Of a stretch of DNA of 64,000 nt, positions 46,847 through 60,300 are shown piece after piece (positions within the stretch are counted from its first letter, which is position 1; each line of letters begins with the position of its first letter). Made by a program: the position numbers and the translations under genes. Source of the DNA: Cheilinus undulatus (Eukaryota; Chordata; Actinopteri; Labriformes; Labridae); assembly GCF_018320785.1 (NCBI RefSeq), contig NC_054872.1:24448769-24512768 (forward strand), read 5' to 3'. The notes under the pieces were generated by a model. That model saw nothing but the letters and a program-made list of their open reading frames with translations. It did not search any database and was not told where the DNA came from.

Positions 46847-49439
46847 CGTTATTCAAATAAACTAAGTGTCTATATAGTGAAATAAAATAAAATTTCAAAT
46901 TTTTGTATGGAAAACACACCAGAATAAAAGCCATGAGCCTAAAAATGGCCACTTTCTCTGAGGTAGGCACTCCAGAGCCCTCAAGACCCAATTACATCAA
47001 ACAAATTAATTTTTATCATTGTAATATAACGCATTAGCTCCTAATTTGTGGAGACGTATTTGTGTAATTAAACATTAATTAAACGGGTGTGAAGTGGCCT
47101 CTCTTCAATAACACAATTACTGAATTTATAACGTTGTTGACGTCAAATGTTTGATTGGGTCAGTACACAGACAACACCTGCGTTTGTATACGGTAAGACA
47201 GAGAACACCACTGCCTTATTTCAAGCCCTTATTAAGCACTTACACTGACCAATTCATGAGGTTATCAAGGTATAATTCCTGGTTAAAGGTTAGCTCATCT
47301 TGAATCCGTTAATCATTAGGGGCATTGATCTCCTGCCTTTCTGTATCAGGATACACTGAATAAAATCTCAGATAAATGACTGATAAAAACAAAAGATCAA
47401 CACATTACCTATACCGTTATACAACGTATATGCAAATAGAGCCAAGTCTTATGACAATGTTGATTTGACCGACTGAGCAAATTAAACCAACTTTAATAAG
47501 CCTTTTAGTGCCTTACATGAAGCAGACATAAACAAAACAACAGAGAAAATCGTTGCACTTCATATCGGGGTTCTAATGCTAACGTATTGTTAGCCTGCTA
47601 ATGCTTGAAGCATTGCCGATTTTCATATTTACGTTGTTTTCAAAAAAGAATAAAGGTTAAATGTACATAACAGTACTGTCTCGCTGAGCTACAAGTCTAT
47701 GCTAATGTAACTTTCCCGTGAGTTTTATTAATCTGCAGCGTTGTGTGCCTAAGCACCTCACCTCTCCATACCCAGCGCTCAGGATGCTAGCCTCTCCAAA
47801 CATCTCAGATGGGCTGCTACTGCAAGCTAACCAGGGGGAGGTGGCCGACCACGTCCATGAAGGAGGCCGAAGGCATGAAGAACTACCCTAAGCAAGCTAT
47901 CTCCACCATGGTATGTGGACCAGCTTCTGCACAATACTCAACCATCTTTTTTTATCTGCGTTTACTTACCAACCACAGGAGTAAAGTGTTTTTCCCTGAT
48001 AGCGAAGCAACAATGGCTGGGCACGAGGAGAAGAAACGGCTCAGTAGACATCTGGTCATGCAGAGACCATGAAATCTCAAGGGAAACGCTGTTCCGTGCA
48101 GCTCTTTGGTGAAAAAAACGTGACAGTCCGCCAAGGGGTAGAGCATGGAGCTGAGGGTTGAGAGCTGCAGCTGCGACAGGCGCGGAACGGAAAGACACAA
48201 GAGGTTGTTTCACGCATGCGCAGTTAAGGAAAATCGCTACAGAAAGTGCTTAGTTTTGCACCATGCCTGCTCTGAGGTTTGTCTATGTGGCGAAAATTAG
48301 AATTGCAGGCCATGTGATGAATTTCATGACTGTAAAAAAAAATCACAAAGAAACAAATCATATAAATTATACTTGAAGCAACAACTAGTAGCTAAAATTT
48401 AACTTAATGTTGGTAATTTTTGCAACTTTGGACTTAAGTGCCAGCCAGACCTTTTCAGATGATTGTCCATAGTGTTGAGATTAACAGCGTGAGTCTTAAA
48501 ATGACCCCTTCAATTTTGTATTAATAATCATTATATTAAGGGACTCAAAAGAATGCCTTCCAGTTTAAATGGAATATTTACAATCCTGGACTTATTTTCT
48601 CAAACATCTGTTGACTTAAACTGAATCAAGAACCTTGATAAGAGCCAGTCATGAATAAGATGACTTAATAATGCTCTGTTATCTATTTATTATGATTCCT
48701 CTGTGTGTATTGGTTTGCATTTTGTCCTCCACTTCCAGCTTGACCAGAACAATTTGATATAAGATCATTCCAGGAGATGGGGCCCCAGGATGCCACCTGA
48801 GGCTTGTGGAGTCCACAGTATTCCCGGTGATACAGTCTCGCTACAATACTGACTTGTATCGTAGCATGTCTTTTCAGTTCAGTATAAAATGTTTCATGGT
48901 GAAACAGCAGGGCCAAGTCATTCACCCATCAGGCTAATGGTAACAACAGCAGCAACAAAGGCAAAACATTGTCAGAATGACAGAATGAGGCAGGGCCAGA
49001 CACATTGTGTAGCTGATACTGTATGTTTACATGTCAACCCTTAGTCAATCTTTAGCCATGGTTGTATTAGTCAAGTATAGATGACTGGAATTATGTTTCT
49101 TTAAAAGAAAACACGGCCATTGGGGCATCTTCCTGGACATGCTCTGGTATCAGGTAACATGAAGTCCATGCAGATTAATGACACACTGCAAAGACTAACT
49201 TTTCTTATTCTTGAGAAAATCATAAAAGTTAACTAAAATCTTGTTGGCTTCGCACTCCTCTGCTGAAAAGGAAAAGAGGGTGCATTAATTACCCATCAAA
49301 TCTTCAATTGGAAGGCAATAACATTGATGGCAGACTTGAAAAACACCCAGGTATCTTCAGGTATCCTTGTTGGTTGCTCACTCCGTTCATATCAGCAACA
49401 TCTTATGATACAGTAACAGAACTTGTGAATGTTTTTACT
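46847..49439. other. Intergenic with a possible promoter near 47.1-48.3 kb
   Basis: The interval 47580-48250 is richer in CpG. It has a donor-like GGAGAG|GTGAGG on the minus strand near 47758 and a GCATGCGCA word near 48215; a CRE palindrome TGACGTCA lies at 47138-47145. It may be the distal first exon and promoter of gene E, but the exon link is not provable here. Small frames in it show no domain. Confidence 0.3.
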
Positions 49440-49590
49440 GATGACTTTCTGATCTGTGACTCAAGCATCTTTGTGATTGTAATTTCTTGATTTTTTTTTT
49501 TGTGTCTGTGTTGAATATGCTGCTGCCTGTCTTGGCCAGCACACTCTTGTAAATGAGATTTTTAAATAAAGTGAAATAAATAAAATTTTT
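49440..49590 (+). mobile_element. LINE 3'-tail fragment
   Basis: TGCTGCTGCCTGTCTTGGCC, then AGCACACTCTTGTAAATGAG and ATTTTTAAATAAAG match the tail of a widespread teleost LINE (CTTGGCCAGG...CTCTTGxAAAxGAGATTTTTAAT). Only the end is present. Confidence 0.55.
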
Positions 49591-51351
49591 ACTCCCATTT
49601 TTGCTTTCTCCAGTAAGAATCAGTTGATAACATTCATATTACTGTAGGTTTTATGAAGTGTTTTTCCTCCTTTAAAATAAAGTGTTCAAACACTAGAAAA
49701 TGACCTTTTTTAATTTTTACAATAATTTTTTCCCCCTAAAAATTTAGGGCAGATTTCTGTTTGCCAAAAAAGACTAACACGTAGATCATGGTTGCTTCAT
49801 ATTTTAATTTAAAATCCAGTTTAAGAGGTTTAAAGGCCTTTTAAGGACAATAACAATGAGAAATCATTACTCCACACTATAGTATGAAAGCAGCCCTTTT
49901 TGTGCTTAATTGGCTTAATTACCATTGTTCCAAATTTTAAGGGTTGTTTTTTTTCCAGTTATTTTTAAATTCAATGTTAGAAAGCTGAGTTTCCTTAAAC
50001 TTGCATTTACCAACTTACTGTCATTTTCTCTATATGCATTATACACTGTTGTAAGAGCTGTAAGTAAATCCACAAAAAAGGATACATTACTAACTAGACA
50101 GCATCATTTTGATAAAGTACCAAGACTATTCTATTTTTAAGTACCATCCTAAGTTAAAAACCTTACACTTGATGTAAGACTTTTTAATAAAATTTTATCA
50201 CCTTAAATTTAGCAATAAACATCCAACTACAGACTTTTACAAGATCTGCAGGAACTCTGCAGATATTGCAAGGCCATAGCTTTAACAATTTCTCCTCTAA
50301 AATGACAAATTGTTTGAATGAAGCACCAAAGCTTAATATTTTGGGGAACAAGAGAGACAGCCATTCAGCCTCATAGACATGTTGCCATTTCTTCAAAAAG
50401 AAGAAAACCTGAAGACCTAGCTACAAGTTTGGTAGATTTAGATTTCATAGCATTTCTGTAGTCCTTACACTGGGTGTGGGCGAACAGCAGACAAAACCGC
50501 ATGACCAGCTTCAATATTGTTCAGGGGTGCTGAACTTCATATATTTACTACCTTAATTAGTCCCAACTTTCTCGCCAATGTTTGCTTAACTTGCATTTAA
50601 GTTATCACTAAAGTGTTTTAGAAGAAAACAGAATTTAAAAAAAGGACCAGTAAAAAGATTTACTAGTAGACTTTACTTGAATACATCAACTCAAATTTCT
50701 TATGAAAGCTTTATCATCATCAGTTATTGAAAAGGAACATACAGTATAAACATGTCTGAATCATCTGTACAAGATGCTCATCTATATCAAAAAAGAAACT
50801 GGTGATGAACACAAGGAAATGATTAACCAATGATTTCTCAATCACCTCTAGTAGATGGACAGTCATAGAAAATACTGAGATAAAAATTACCGATATTGTA
50901 CATTTGTCAAAAATAAAGACCAAAAAACTACATTAAAAAACATAAAAAAATGATCATTCTCGATCAAAACAAATCCAGTCTTTATCAAAGACATTTCATA
51001 AACAGTTAATCCAACCATGTTTGTTAATATTTATAATACAGAATATTCATCAACCTAACCCTATTTTACAAACACTAAAGAAAATATGGCAGTCATTAAC
51101 TCTGTACAAATTCCATTTGTTACAACTTCAAACTATACAGAATATAATCAGGAACTTAGGGGAATATGCACTGTCAAAATGACAAGAGCCAAGACCGTTA
51201 ATTTACAGCAAGGGACAAAAACACAAATTGAACTTGTGTAGTCACTACCATTCAAGGTTCACAGTCAGATGTAAGGCATGAAAAGAAATTCAAGAACCTT
51301 TAGTTGATTGATTCAGAGGAAACAGAAGAGAGATGGTATATTATTATTCTA
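49591..51351. other. Intergenic / 3' flank of gene F
   Basis: AT-rich DNA. It contains a third relative of the CAGGGTT hAT family ending at 50260 and, next to 51351, the presumed gene F 3' UTR. No other gene is supported. Confidence 0.45.
50130..50260. mobile_element. Third, diverged copy of the CAGGGTT-type hAT family
   Basis: The segment ends ACTTTTACAAGATCTGCAGG then AACTCTG, closely matching the end of the copy at 22989 (ACTTTTCAAGGATCTGCAGA then AACCCTG). The left boundary could not be found. Confidence 0.4.
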
Positions 51352-54300
51352 CTAAGAGGACCCTGCATGAGTCTGCTGATGTTCCTCCAGTAAGTGAGGG
51401 AAAGCAAAGGCTTTGTCACATTCAGTGCACTCGTACACAATTTGGCCAACGTGACTCTCTTGGTGCTGCCTTAGTAGAGACAACTGGCTGAAGGACTTGT
51501 AGCACATGTCACAGCGGTAATCTCCACCTTCTTTTTCAGCATGCAGCCTCTTATGCAAAGAAAGATCCTCTGTTGTATGAAACTCTATCTGGCACTCAGT
51601 GCATTTGAGTTTGGTCTCTGTTAACTGATTCTTACGCTGAGCAATTGATTTATGACAATGCTTTCGTTCATGCTGTTTCAGGTACTTCCTCAGAGCAAAC
51701 CTCTTTCCACATGCCTCGCATTTGAATGGCTTATCTGCATGATTTTCATTTTGATGCTCTAGAAGACTGCTTTTTGAGGAGAACTGCTTTGAGCAAACAA
51801 TGCAATCATACATATCCTCATCAGTGACATCTACCTCCTCTTCCTCTGCTGTTGTTTGAGAGTAGGTTGGAGGGGATTTCATAGCTGATGAATACGAGTG
51901 TTCAGTTTGGTCCACTCTGTGTTTCTGCTCTGAACATTGGTGTTGGAGGAATGCATTGCTTCCAAAAAAGCTCTGGCCACATTCTGTGCATTCAAACTCA
52001 GTATCTGTTATCAGATGATTGCGCTCATGCTCTTTTAGTTTACTCTCAGAGGGAAGTGATATTCCACATGTTTTGCATTCAAATGTACTATCAGGATGCA
52101 TGGGAAAATGATGGATCAGTTCTGTGACACTGACAAAACACTGATGACAAACTGGACATATGAAACCATCTGACGAACCACTATCTTTTGCTTCAGAGTT
52201 TTGATCACTTTCTGCTGCAGTTTCAATGTGGCTCTTTGCATGGCTCAGAAACTCCTGCGATGACGAAAAACTGCTGTTGCATTGATTACATGGATATTCA
52301 CAACTAGACCATGATACTTTATGGGTGGCCCTGTGCTTTTTCAGGTGTGATGCATGCAGAAAATGTTTATCGCAATCTAAGCAAGAATACTGTCGCTCTT
52401 TGGCTGCAAAACAGCCATGCTCCGAAAGCTCCTCTGGGTCCCTGAAACGCTCATTGCAGACACCACAACGATATTTAAGTTCAGCATTTGACAAAGACTT
52501 TTCATTTCCTTCCTTTGAAACCGAAGCTGGTAGAAGCTCACCCGAGTTAGAGTGGCTTTTTCGATGCTCAACTCTACTACTCTTGGTGGGGAACACATGA
52601 TTGCATATATCACATGGGAAACTTTCTTCACGATGACTTGACATGTGTTCTGCCAACTGCGAGGGTCCAGTGAAACTGAGTTGACACTTAGAACAACGGT
52701 ATGGGCGGCTCTTTCCATGACTATGCTTGTGTTTACGCAGAGCAAAGAGCGAGACAAAGCCCCTGCCACATAACTGGCACTGGAATTCAGACTTGTGCAT
52801 TCGTTGATGTTGCTGCAATTGAGATGCCTGATAAAAACATTTACCACACTCTTCACATTCATGTGGTTTTTCACCCAAGTGACACCGCTGATGATCCTCA
52901 AGACTTTCTGATGTTGGGAATGTCTTCCCACAGACATGGCATGGAAAGTATGGGGCAGAATCTGAGTCACTGTCCTCGCTGCAGTGATTTTCATCCATAT
53001 CGCTTTCGGCAGTTGTGCTGTGTTGACTGCTGGCTTGTTTTTCACTGCTACTGCTGCTGCTTTGGTTCGGTACACTACTCTCCTTGAGCTCTTTTTGATG
53101 CATTGTTTTGTAATGTCGCGCCAGGGACTTTTTGGCTGCATAGGTCTTGCTACAGAATCGACATGTGTAAATATCCTCAGGATGTGCTTTATGGTAATGA
53201 TTACGTAAAGATGGGCTTGTCCAAAACCTTTGACTACATATTTTGCAAACAAAAGGCCGATTTGCATCATGGCATGTTCTGTGGATTTCAAGATCAGTTG
53301 GAGAGTTAAAGGCCATGGAGCAGTCAGGGCAAGAAAAATTCTTACCCATGCCATGATGGCTCCTCATGTGTTTTTGGAGATTTCCTTGACTAGAGCACAA
53401 CTTTCCACACTTTGTACATGCATTGCGTTTTCTCTCTTGCTCCTCTCTTCCATGGTCTTCGAGGTGACTTATAAGCATTAAGCCATCTGTGAAACTCTCA
53501 TCACATTCTGAACATTGGTATTGCACAGCCTTCTTTTCTTTAACTGGGGTGTTGTGCACCTGGTTTTCCTCTGATGCTTTCTGCACTATGTCCTCTTGAC
53601 TGGAGGAGTTCGTCTGTAAAACCTCAGAGTCAGCTGGTTTGGATTCATCTTTAAACTCTAGATTGGAGGCATTCAATGCAAGATCAATTTCTGCTTTCAA
53701 TGGGACTTCCAACTGTGGTGTGGTACTTCTCCCTAAAATTTGGGTCATTCTACATTTCCTGTAGTGATTGCGATAAAAGTTCTTATTCCAGAAGCCTCGT
53801 TGGCATACTTTACATGTATAAGGCTGCTGCCTCCTGTGTACACGCTGGTGACCACCTAGTCCACTTTTACATGAAAAGGTCATGTCACACTGGGAGCAGG
53901 CATACTGGGTGGGCTCCTCAATGTCAAGAGCTGCATCTAGTTGACAGATGACATTAGTACTTTCAGTTCTCCCTTTGTCACAGCTTTCATCCACAGGCTC
54001 TTCTTTGATGTTTGGAATATTTGATAGGTGGTGTTGTAAGGGAGCCGTCGTCACCGGGGGCACCATTGTTTCCACCTTGTGTGCATTCAAAAAATGCTCT
54101 TGGAGTTGGGAAAACAGTAAAAACCGGGAACTACAGTAAGCACAGGAAAAGCCTTTTGGTGGGCTCTGAGGGACTGACTGTTTGCTTTGACCGACTGTTG
54201 ATTCTGAAGAGCTTGGAATTAAAGCACACGTTTTTCTGTGATCTTCTAGCTTCAGCTGGGAGAAAAATCCTCCACATCCATCACAAAGCACGTTATCTTT

Positions 54301-57300
54301 CCCATGTCTTTTACTGCACTTTGGGTAGTGACGCTTCACATAATCCTTCCTTATAAACCTCTCACCACAAGTTTCACAGGCGTACGGCCTCTCTCCAGTG
54401 TGTAGGCGATTATGTGTGACTAACTGCCAAAGGCTTTTAAAAGCACGAGGACAGTACTTACACAAATGTTTGTTTTTTTTGTTGAAAAATGGTTGGATCC
54501 TGTGAAGGATTCTACCTTGCACCTCAAGCGGGGAGTTTGTCAAGTTTTCAGTAAATGGTTTATCAGGAGATGGTTTAGTGTCTAGTGAGAATGATGCTTG
54601 TTTTGCTTTGGCAGCCTTTCTGCACTTTCTCATCTTCTGATGCTTTCTCAGAGTTTTTGCATGAGAAAAGGCGGAGCCACATTTTAGGCATTTGAATAAT
54701 TTTACAGTATGGTTCATGGTGTTGTGTCTGGAAAGTTTAGACTGAGATGGAAAGCTTTTTGAGCAGATCTTGCAATCAAATGTCTCCTCTTTTTCAGCCA
54801 AATTAATACTAAACGTATCCTGCCAACCCCTTCCAATGTCATTTAAGCTGATTTTGGGAATACAGACCTCCAATCGCCTCCTTTTCCCTCTGCAACGAGT
54901 CTGATGTACTTTAAGGTGATCATACCTTGAAAAACAGCTATCACAAGCTTTACAGCGGTATGGCTTGACTTCATTGTGTGTCAAAATGTGGCGTCTCAGA
55001 GATCGCGCTTTCATAAAGGTCTTGTTGCAGAATTTGCACTTGAATTCATTTCCTTCCACATGCGGCGCCTGTACTGTTTCTGTGCTAGTTGGAATGTCTG
55101 ACGACTGTGTTGCAGCTTCACTTTTGACCTCTGACTGTTCTTGTTTTGGAGCAGCATCACAGTCAGCTTCATGTTCTAACCATGGTCTATGAGCTCGAAA
55201 TCCTTTGCCACAGTGTGAACATATAAATGGTTGCACACCTGTATGTCTGTATTGATGTCTAAGGTATATCGATCTGTACCTAAATCTCTGTGGACAGTGG
55301 GGGCACTTGAATGGAAGCAGCATGGTTGAATTGGGCGGTAAAGGCTGTGCAGGGACCCTCTTTGCTGGTAAAGGCTGTTCAGGGACCCTCTTTGCTGGTA
55401 AAGGCTGTTCAGGGACCCTCTGAGTTGATTTTGAGGAGACTTTGCTGAAAACGGCATTTTGAGATGATGAGCCACCACAAAACATATTCTTATGTTGTCT
55501 TAATTTTTTTGGCCTGAAGAACTTCCCGCATACTGAGCACATATCTAGTAAGTTGTTCCTGTGGTCACTTTCATGATTAATCAGGCGCTCTTTGGTTTTT
55601 AGCAGCCGGGGACAACAGGGACATTGAAGTGTTGTTCTAGTCCTACTATCAGGAACCGCTGTGGCAGGAAGTGGTGTTGGACCAGGTAAACATGTCCTCC
55701 TGTGAACTGTAAGGGAAAAATTATGGTAAAACTGTTTCCCACAGTTTGTACAGGAAAAGGGTTTGTCACCAGCATGCAGGATCATGTGGCGCACCAAATA
55801 ACGGCGCACACTGAATTTACGCTTGCAAAATGGACACTGGTTTGCAGAAGAGTCAGATATATGAGTTAGACAGTGCTTTTTAAGTACATTGAAATCATCG
55901 AAAACCTCTTTGCACAGGGAGCACTGCAACTGTTTTTGTCCACTCTGCTCCTTCACGCAGTCCAAGGATTTCTGTGGTTGTACTTTTACTGATAGTTGTT
56001 CTTTCAGCTGAGATGCCTTTTCCTCCTTTCTTTTGTGGGTACGTACATGCCGAAGGAGATTTGCAGGATACTGGAACTCCATTGTGCAGTCAGGGCATTT
56101 AAGCATTCCTCTTTTAAGATGTGTGCTTCTGTGCTGAATCAGTTCTCCAATGGTTGGAAGAATCTTTCTGCACACAGTGCACTGTATCCTCCTCTGATGA
56201 ACAACTTTGTGGGCAACAACATAGCAATGTTTCTTGAATTTCTTTCCACATTGCAGACATTGGTATGGTTTTTCACCTCTGTGATTGCGCTCATGAGTCT
56301 TCAGTTCCTTCATCGTGCTGAAAGACTTTCCACAAAAACGACAGCTTAAGGCAGGGCTGCTATCTTCTTCAGTTGAATTCAGGTTTTCTTTACTGTTATC
56401 AGTCTTTGGAAGAGTTACAGTTTCTGATTTAGGAGTGATAGAGAAAACTGATTTTCGGAAAATAATAGCTTTGCCAGTGAGTTTTAACAACTCATGTTTC
56501 TTCATGTGCCTGTACTTTCCCGAAGGATGAAAAAAGACTGCCGGACACAGGGTGCATTTGTAACGTGCTTCGATATTGGTTGCCAAGACTGGGGGTGCTT
56601 CTTGTTTCAGCTCCTCTTTTATTGGCAGTGTTTTGTGCACAGGTTCCTTTGTCTTTGTGTTTGGTCTTTTCTGTTCAACTTTTCGCCTCAATGCTGGATC
56701 TGTTTTGAGCTGATTGAAGTAGTTTTTGAGGCAAAATGACTTAATATGTCTGTACCGGTTTGATGTTAAAGTAAATTTAGCTAGGCACAAGGGACATTGA
56801 AATTTACCATCTACTTTACACTTGCCACCAAATACGGCTTCTCTGACGCATTGTCGTAAGTGTCGATTCCTGTTGTAAGCATACTTGAAAGGCCGTGGGC
56901 AAAGAGGGCATTTGAAGATTACATTCTTTAACATTTGGGTTTTCTTACTACTACTTGTCCTTTTGCAAAGACTTGACAAAAGTCCAACTTTAGGTCTCTT
57001 GTGTTTGTTATGGTAGTGTTTTCTTGCCTGGTTTCGGGTTAAGAAATATCTATCACATAAACTACAATAATTAGTTTTGTGAACATTATCTAGCTTTATG
57101 AAACAGTCATAAAGGTTTCCAGATGGCTTCTCCTGCACCAAGGTGTCTGATGGCGATGATGCAGCTGTGCTGACAACAGCTTCTACATTATCAACGGGAA
57201 GCTGTGTCATCCTGTACTTGCAGTGTTTCTTGGTGTGTCTTTTTAGGGCACTGGACTGTGAGAAAAATGACCCACATTTAATACACTTGTATGGTGTTAT

Positions 57301-60300
57301 GCCAGTGTGAGACCGCATGTGTGAGATATAATGAGTTAACTTAAAAAATGTAGTTTGGCACTTTGAGCATGTCCGACCACCTCTTTTTTTATTCTGTTGA
57401 AGGCAAGGGTCAGAATAGAGTTCAGTGTCTTCTGCAACATCAGTCCTTAGGGTTTCACCACAAAGGTGTTTTTCTGCTTGTTCATTTCCCATCAAGTAGA
57501 CATTGCAAGTCTGGCAAAACTGAAAACAGTGCCTGGAATGGCAGCCATAGTGGTGTTCAATTAGATGATCCACATTGTAGGTTGAGTGTTTGCAGTTTGC
57601 ACAATAATAGGAGTTGGTCATTCCATTAATTGACTCTGAGGTTGTCAGTATTACAACAGGCTGCAGGAGTTTTCTCATTTGTGAATAAGATTTTAGTTGA
57701 GGCGTTTGTCCTTCTAAATGATTTACACTGTTACTGTCATGTATGGCAACAGCTGGTTCTCCATAGAGATTGACATCAAATTTTGGTTCATCAGTGTCGC
57801 ATGATGAGTCCTCCAGGGGTTCACCGTACATCATGCCAAGACCTGACGCTTCCTCAGCAGGTGTATCCATCTCTTCAAATGAGTCTCTTGAGCTTGCAGC
57901 ATCATCTACTACACAATCTTCAGGTTCAGGCACCACCAGTATTTTATCTAGAGACTGATGCCGATTAGGACTAGAAACTGTACTTGTTACCTCTGTAGCA
58001 CTTGTTTTTTCCATTTCAAGACAGCGAGTAAAGTCTGTGCTTAAACCGTTTCCCCGCACGCTGCAGTCTGTGCTATTAGAAGCATCTTGTGTTACTTCAT
58101 CAGTGGTTTCAATCGACAGACTGTCAGAAGTGAGAGCAAGACTTTTGTGACCTGCATCTAGCGAGGTTTCATTGTGTGTCCACTGTGCTGCACTTGTCCT
58201 TTCATCATCTTGACAAGGACTCTCTTCTGTGCTGGGGCTTAAAGGCTGTAAGCAGAATTCTGAATGACTTTCATTGCTTTGCTCATCCTTTTCACTTTCA
58301 AGGTTTAAATAATCATCACTCAATACCGTAGAGCTACTACAATCATTGTCCTCTGGCACACTTTCAAAAGACTCATGCTTAGAAGACTGCAAAGGGGATT
58401 CAGTATTGCTTTCCAAGGTGTTAGTGCATGCTCTCGCTTCATGAGTTAAATTTTTAGAGTCAGGTACAGCAATGTCTGACGGATCTAAAGATGGAGTATT
58501 TAGCTTAGCATCTTTATCCCTACAGATGGTCTCTTTGCTTTCCTCTTGACCATCCTTGGTGTTGAGATTTGAGTAAGTCTGCTCATCAAAAATTCCCTTT
58601 TCTAATGACACTGATCCTGAACTTTCCCCATTAAAGGCTTTGCTCTCATCCTGCTGACTCTCCACTGTATCTCTAGCTTGATCACCTGTGATGTTGAGAT
58701 CATCCAATCCAACATTTTCTTGGTCAAGTGATTGATCTATTCCTTCTTCAATGACTTTTTCATCTTGCTCACTTTTCAAAGAAGCCATAGAACTTAAAGA
58801 ACTCATGCTCAGCTCTTCGGCATCTCCAACTGGGTATCCCTCTTCCTCATCATCAGTTATGCTTTCAGTATCCCTCATTTGGAAATGTGATGTGTCTCTT
58901 TGTTCATTCTCAGTTTCATTCATTTGACTCTGGATTTGACGAGGATCATCATCATTTCCATCTTTTACAGTCTCAGCCCCTGGTTCTATCCTTTCTCCTT
59001 TCAGGGCTTTGCACCCATCCTGCTGATCCGCTTGACTACTTTTACTGCTGGGATCATCCAATCCAACATTTGCTTGATCAAGTTGTGGTTCTGTCTCCTC
59101 TTTCATGATGATGCCATCGGGATCTTGCTCATTTTTGAAAGAAGCCATGGTACTTAAAGGACTCATGCTCTGCTCGTCAGAATCGCCAACTAGGTATCCC
59201 TCCTCTTCATCATCATCAGTCATGCTTTCAATATCACTCATTTGGAAATGTGACGTTTCTCCTTGTTTTTTCTCAGTTTCAGTCATTTGACTCTGGATTT
59301 GATGGCGATCTTTAACAGTTCCATCTGCTGCAGTCTCAGGCCCTGGTTCTATCCTTTCTTTCCGCTGATCCTCCACCGGGACTTTAGCTTGTCCAGTTGC
59401 CCTGTTGGGAACATCCAATCCAACATTTTCTTGGTAAAGAGATGGTTCTATTCTCTCTTTTATGACTTGTTCCTTGTGATCTTGTTCATTTATGAAAACA
59501 GTCGTGCTACTTTGAGAACCTGAAGTGAATTGCTCTTCAATATTGTCATCTGAATTTTCATCCGTCTCATCATCAGTTACACTTTCAGTGGACCTCATCT
59601 TGATGTGTGAGGACTCTCCTTGGTGTTTCTCAGTTCGATTCATTAGTCTGTGGATCTGATAACCATCTTTGATATTTCCATCATCTACAGTCCTTTCTGT
59701 GGTAGCCATTATGTTAGCAGTAATAGAGGGTTGATCTTCTGCTTGACATTTCAGTCTTTCATTTATACTGATATCTTCATGTGCACTTGGATTTAAGTGT
59801 CCTCCTGTCATCACATTTGAAGGTCTCTGCAAGTTTTCATTCATCCCTGACATATAAGGACATTGACTCTTAGCAGGTAAAGATGTGTATGTATGAGGTA
59901 GAAGCCATTCTGATGAACTGGGCTTAGCAGCTACTCCAGTTTTAGGATTTGAAGCTGGACTACCAGTACTTGCCACAAATTTGCAAGAAGGCCTTGTTTC
60001 AGTGACCTCTGCATATGAACAGCTACTGGCAACTGAATAGTTCTCAATACATGATGTAGCCATTTCAGAGTCCTGGGTAATTCCTTGTGTGTTCGTTGCC
60101 AAGGATGAAGGAAAAGATCCAGATGTTGACAGTCCTTCTGTGGCAATATCTGATGATTCATTATCTGGCAGGGAACCTTTGTCCATTTGTCCAATATCAG
60201 CTTGCCATTGAGATTCTTTGTAGTATCTTTGATAAACACAGTCTGAACCAGAGTAGCAGTTTGTGTTAAAGTTTGATTTTGCTGCAGGAGCTTCATGAAA

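Noticed and set aside
47809-48213. Small genes in the 47.8-48.2 kb interval on either strand
   Set aside because: The frames overlap each other, lack domains and splice support, and are better explained as leader or promoter sequence.
48683-48960. Possible small RNA hairpin or gene near 48.7-48.95 kb
   Set aside because: No convincing stem, promoter or conserved element could be seen by eye.
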